Source: an uncultured bacterium (lineage in GTDB: Bacteria; Vulcanimicrobiota; Xenobia; Xenobiales; Xenobiaceae). From it: 64,000 bases of DNA. Shown piece after piece: positions 63,322 through 64,000 of this stretch (position 1 is its first letter; each line of letters begins with the position of its first letter). The DNA lies in contig CAKTUZ010000003.1 in the NCBI GenBank assembly GCA_934621605.1, positions 1 to 64,000 on the forward strand, written 5' to 3'. Both the position numbers and the translations under genes were made by a program. Under the pieces are notes generated by a model. The model was given only the letters and a program-made list of their open reading frames with translations, did not search any database and was not told the DNA's origin.

Positions 63322-64000
63322 GTGAAAAGAAATGTGCCAAGCAGTCGGCCTCAACCGCAGAACCGCTGCCTAGGAATATTTTTAGCGGTATTATTCTTAA
63401 GCTGTTTAATCAGCTCTAAAGTATCGGCCCAAGCTGTAGGCCAAGAGGCTCCGCCTCCTTTGCCTGCAGCTCCGCCACCAACCATAACTTATTCACCCCA
63501 AACGGTCCCGCCTGCTGTGGGAAAAGCCAACTCGATAAGCGCCGTAACCGGATGGCAGATAGTTTCTTTCCCCGTTAAACAGGTTGAATCGGTCTGGGGC
63601 TTAAAACGTATGCTCTATAAAATGAGTAACAATTCTTATGTACCTATCGACCCGGTAAATAATCCTCAAAGCCTGGAACCGGGCTTAGCTTACATAACCT
63701 ATTCGGATTCTCCCTGTAAAATTTACTTTACAGGCAAAAACCAGTCGCCTCAGTCGGTTGTCACCCGTTTACAACCCGGTTGGAACTTGATTGGTCTGCC
63801 CAGTCTGAAAGCTGTACAAAATCCTGCCGTTACTCTTACCAATATGAGCGGCCAGACCATTATGCCTGCAGATCTTAAAGAAAGGGATAGCTGGCCACAA
63901 AGGACTTGGATATCTCCTCACAGCGACACCTTTGTAAATGGTCGCTGGGTCAAAACCGGCAAAAGTTTAAACAGTTTGGTAGTCCCCGGCCAAATTTTTG
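63322..64000 (+). CDS. Secreted protein, N-terminal part only (cut by the window edge)
   Basis: Open to the right edge from GTG 63322 with GGGAGA about 12 bases upstream (226 residues seen). A signal peptide is clear: positive KRNVPSSRP, hydrophobic GIFLAVLFLSCLIS, a cut near VSA-QA. A Pro-rich linker (APPPLPAAPPPT) is followed by beta-type sequence with Trp pairs, such as GWQIVSFPVKQVES and QPGWNLIGLPSLK. W-N-L-I-G-L-P turns of this kind recur in surface proteins of unknown role, often in repeats. No catalytic motif is seen. TTGACA at 63145 is a possible -35 with only a weak -10. Confidence 0.7.
   Translation, partial: MKRNVPSSRPQPQNRCLGIFLAVLFLSCLISSKVSAQAVGQEAPPPLPAAPPPTITYSPQTVPPAVGKANSISAVTGWQIVSFPVKQVESVWGLKRMLYKMSNNSYVPIDPVNNPQSLEPGLAYITYSDSPCKIYFTGKNQSPQSVVTRLQPGWNLIGLPSLKAVQNPAVTLTNMSGQTIMPADLKERDSWPQRTWISPHSDTFVNGRWVKTGKSLNSLVVPGQIF

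Overview
The window looks like a chromosomal stretch of a diderm, probably anaerobic and gut-associated bacterium of moderate GC. A TolC-type outer-membrane channel with a periplasmic adaptor, an AMIN-domain amidase, an L,D-transpeptidase and many lipoproteins point to a cell with an outer membrane. Purine/urate-catabolism genes of the ssnA/ygfK/ygeW type and molybdenum hydroxylase genes point to anaerobic life, as seen in gut bacteria. TGA, TAA and TAG all serve as stops, so the code is the ordinary one. I could not assign a phylum from the sequence alone. No rRNA, tRNA or CRISPR array was seen.

Layout. 0-2.1 kb: the start of a TnpB gene with an IS200/IS605-type end, then three small envelope genes on the minus strand. 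2.4-4.0 kb: a secreted beta-propeller protein. 4.2-8.2 kb: a PfkB-family (adenosine-kinase-like) kinase and two large low-complexity repeat proteins. 8.4-14.0 kb: ssnA, ygfK and the radical SAM gene amrS. 14.0-15.3 kb: a decaying three-gene island with a frameshifted DUF3990-like gene and a gene broken by an in-frame TGA. 15.4-20.2 kb: seven tandem paralogous secreted proteins or lipoproteins. 20.3-29.3 kb: uvrB, uvrA, a polytopic membrane protein and a Kef-type cation/proton antiporter. 29.6-32.9 kb: an FAD oxidoreductase, an SGNH-like membrane protein and a TPR protein. 33.0-37.4 kb: a lipoprotein, a LysM/L,D-transpeptidase preceded by a tiny Cys-rich reading frame, a radical SAM enzyme of the kind that includes archaeal tetraether synthase, and a small unknown. 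37.6-41.4 kb: a three-subunit xanthine-dehydrogenase-type hydroxylase. 41.6-46.0 kb: a TolC/MacA/MacB-permease-like exporter without a visible ATPase. 46.2-51.1 kb: an ECF S component, a UroD-like protein fused to an Arg/Gly/Asp-rich tail, and a cell-wall amidase. 51.4-56.9 kb: a TatD nuclease, a giant tubulin/FtsZ-like protein and an HtrA protease. 57.1-64 kb: ygeW, a MalZ-like GH13 enzyme, an SRPBCC/coiled-coil protein, an HETGH metallopeptidase-like protein and a secreted protein cut by the window edge.

The main functional thread is purine metabolism. ssnA-ygfK, the xdh genes and ygeW, which in other gut bacteria lie together in one urate-degradation cluster, are scattered here over about 50 kb, with an adenosine-kinase-like gene nearby. 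The least explained parts are the paralog array, the low-complexity fusion proteins, the tubulin-like protein and the decayed DUF3990 island.
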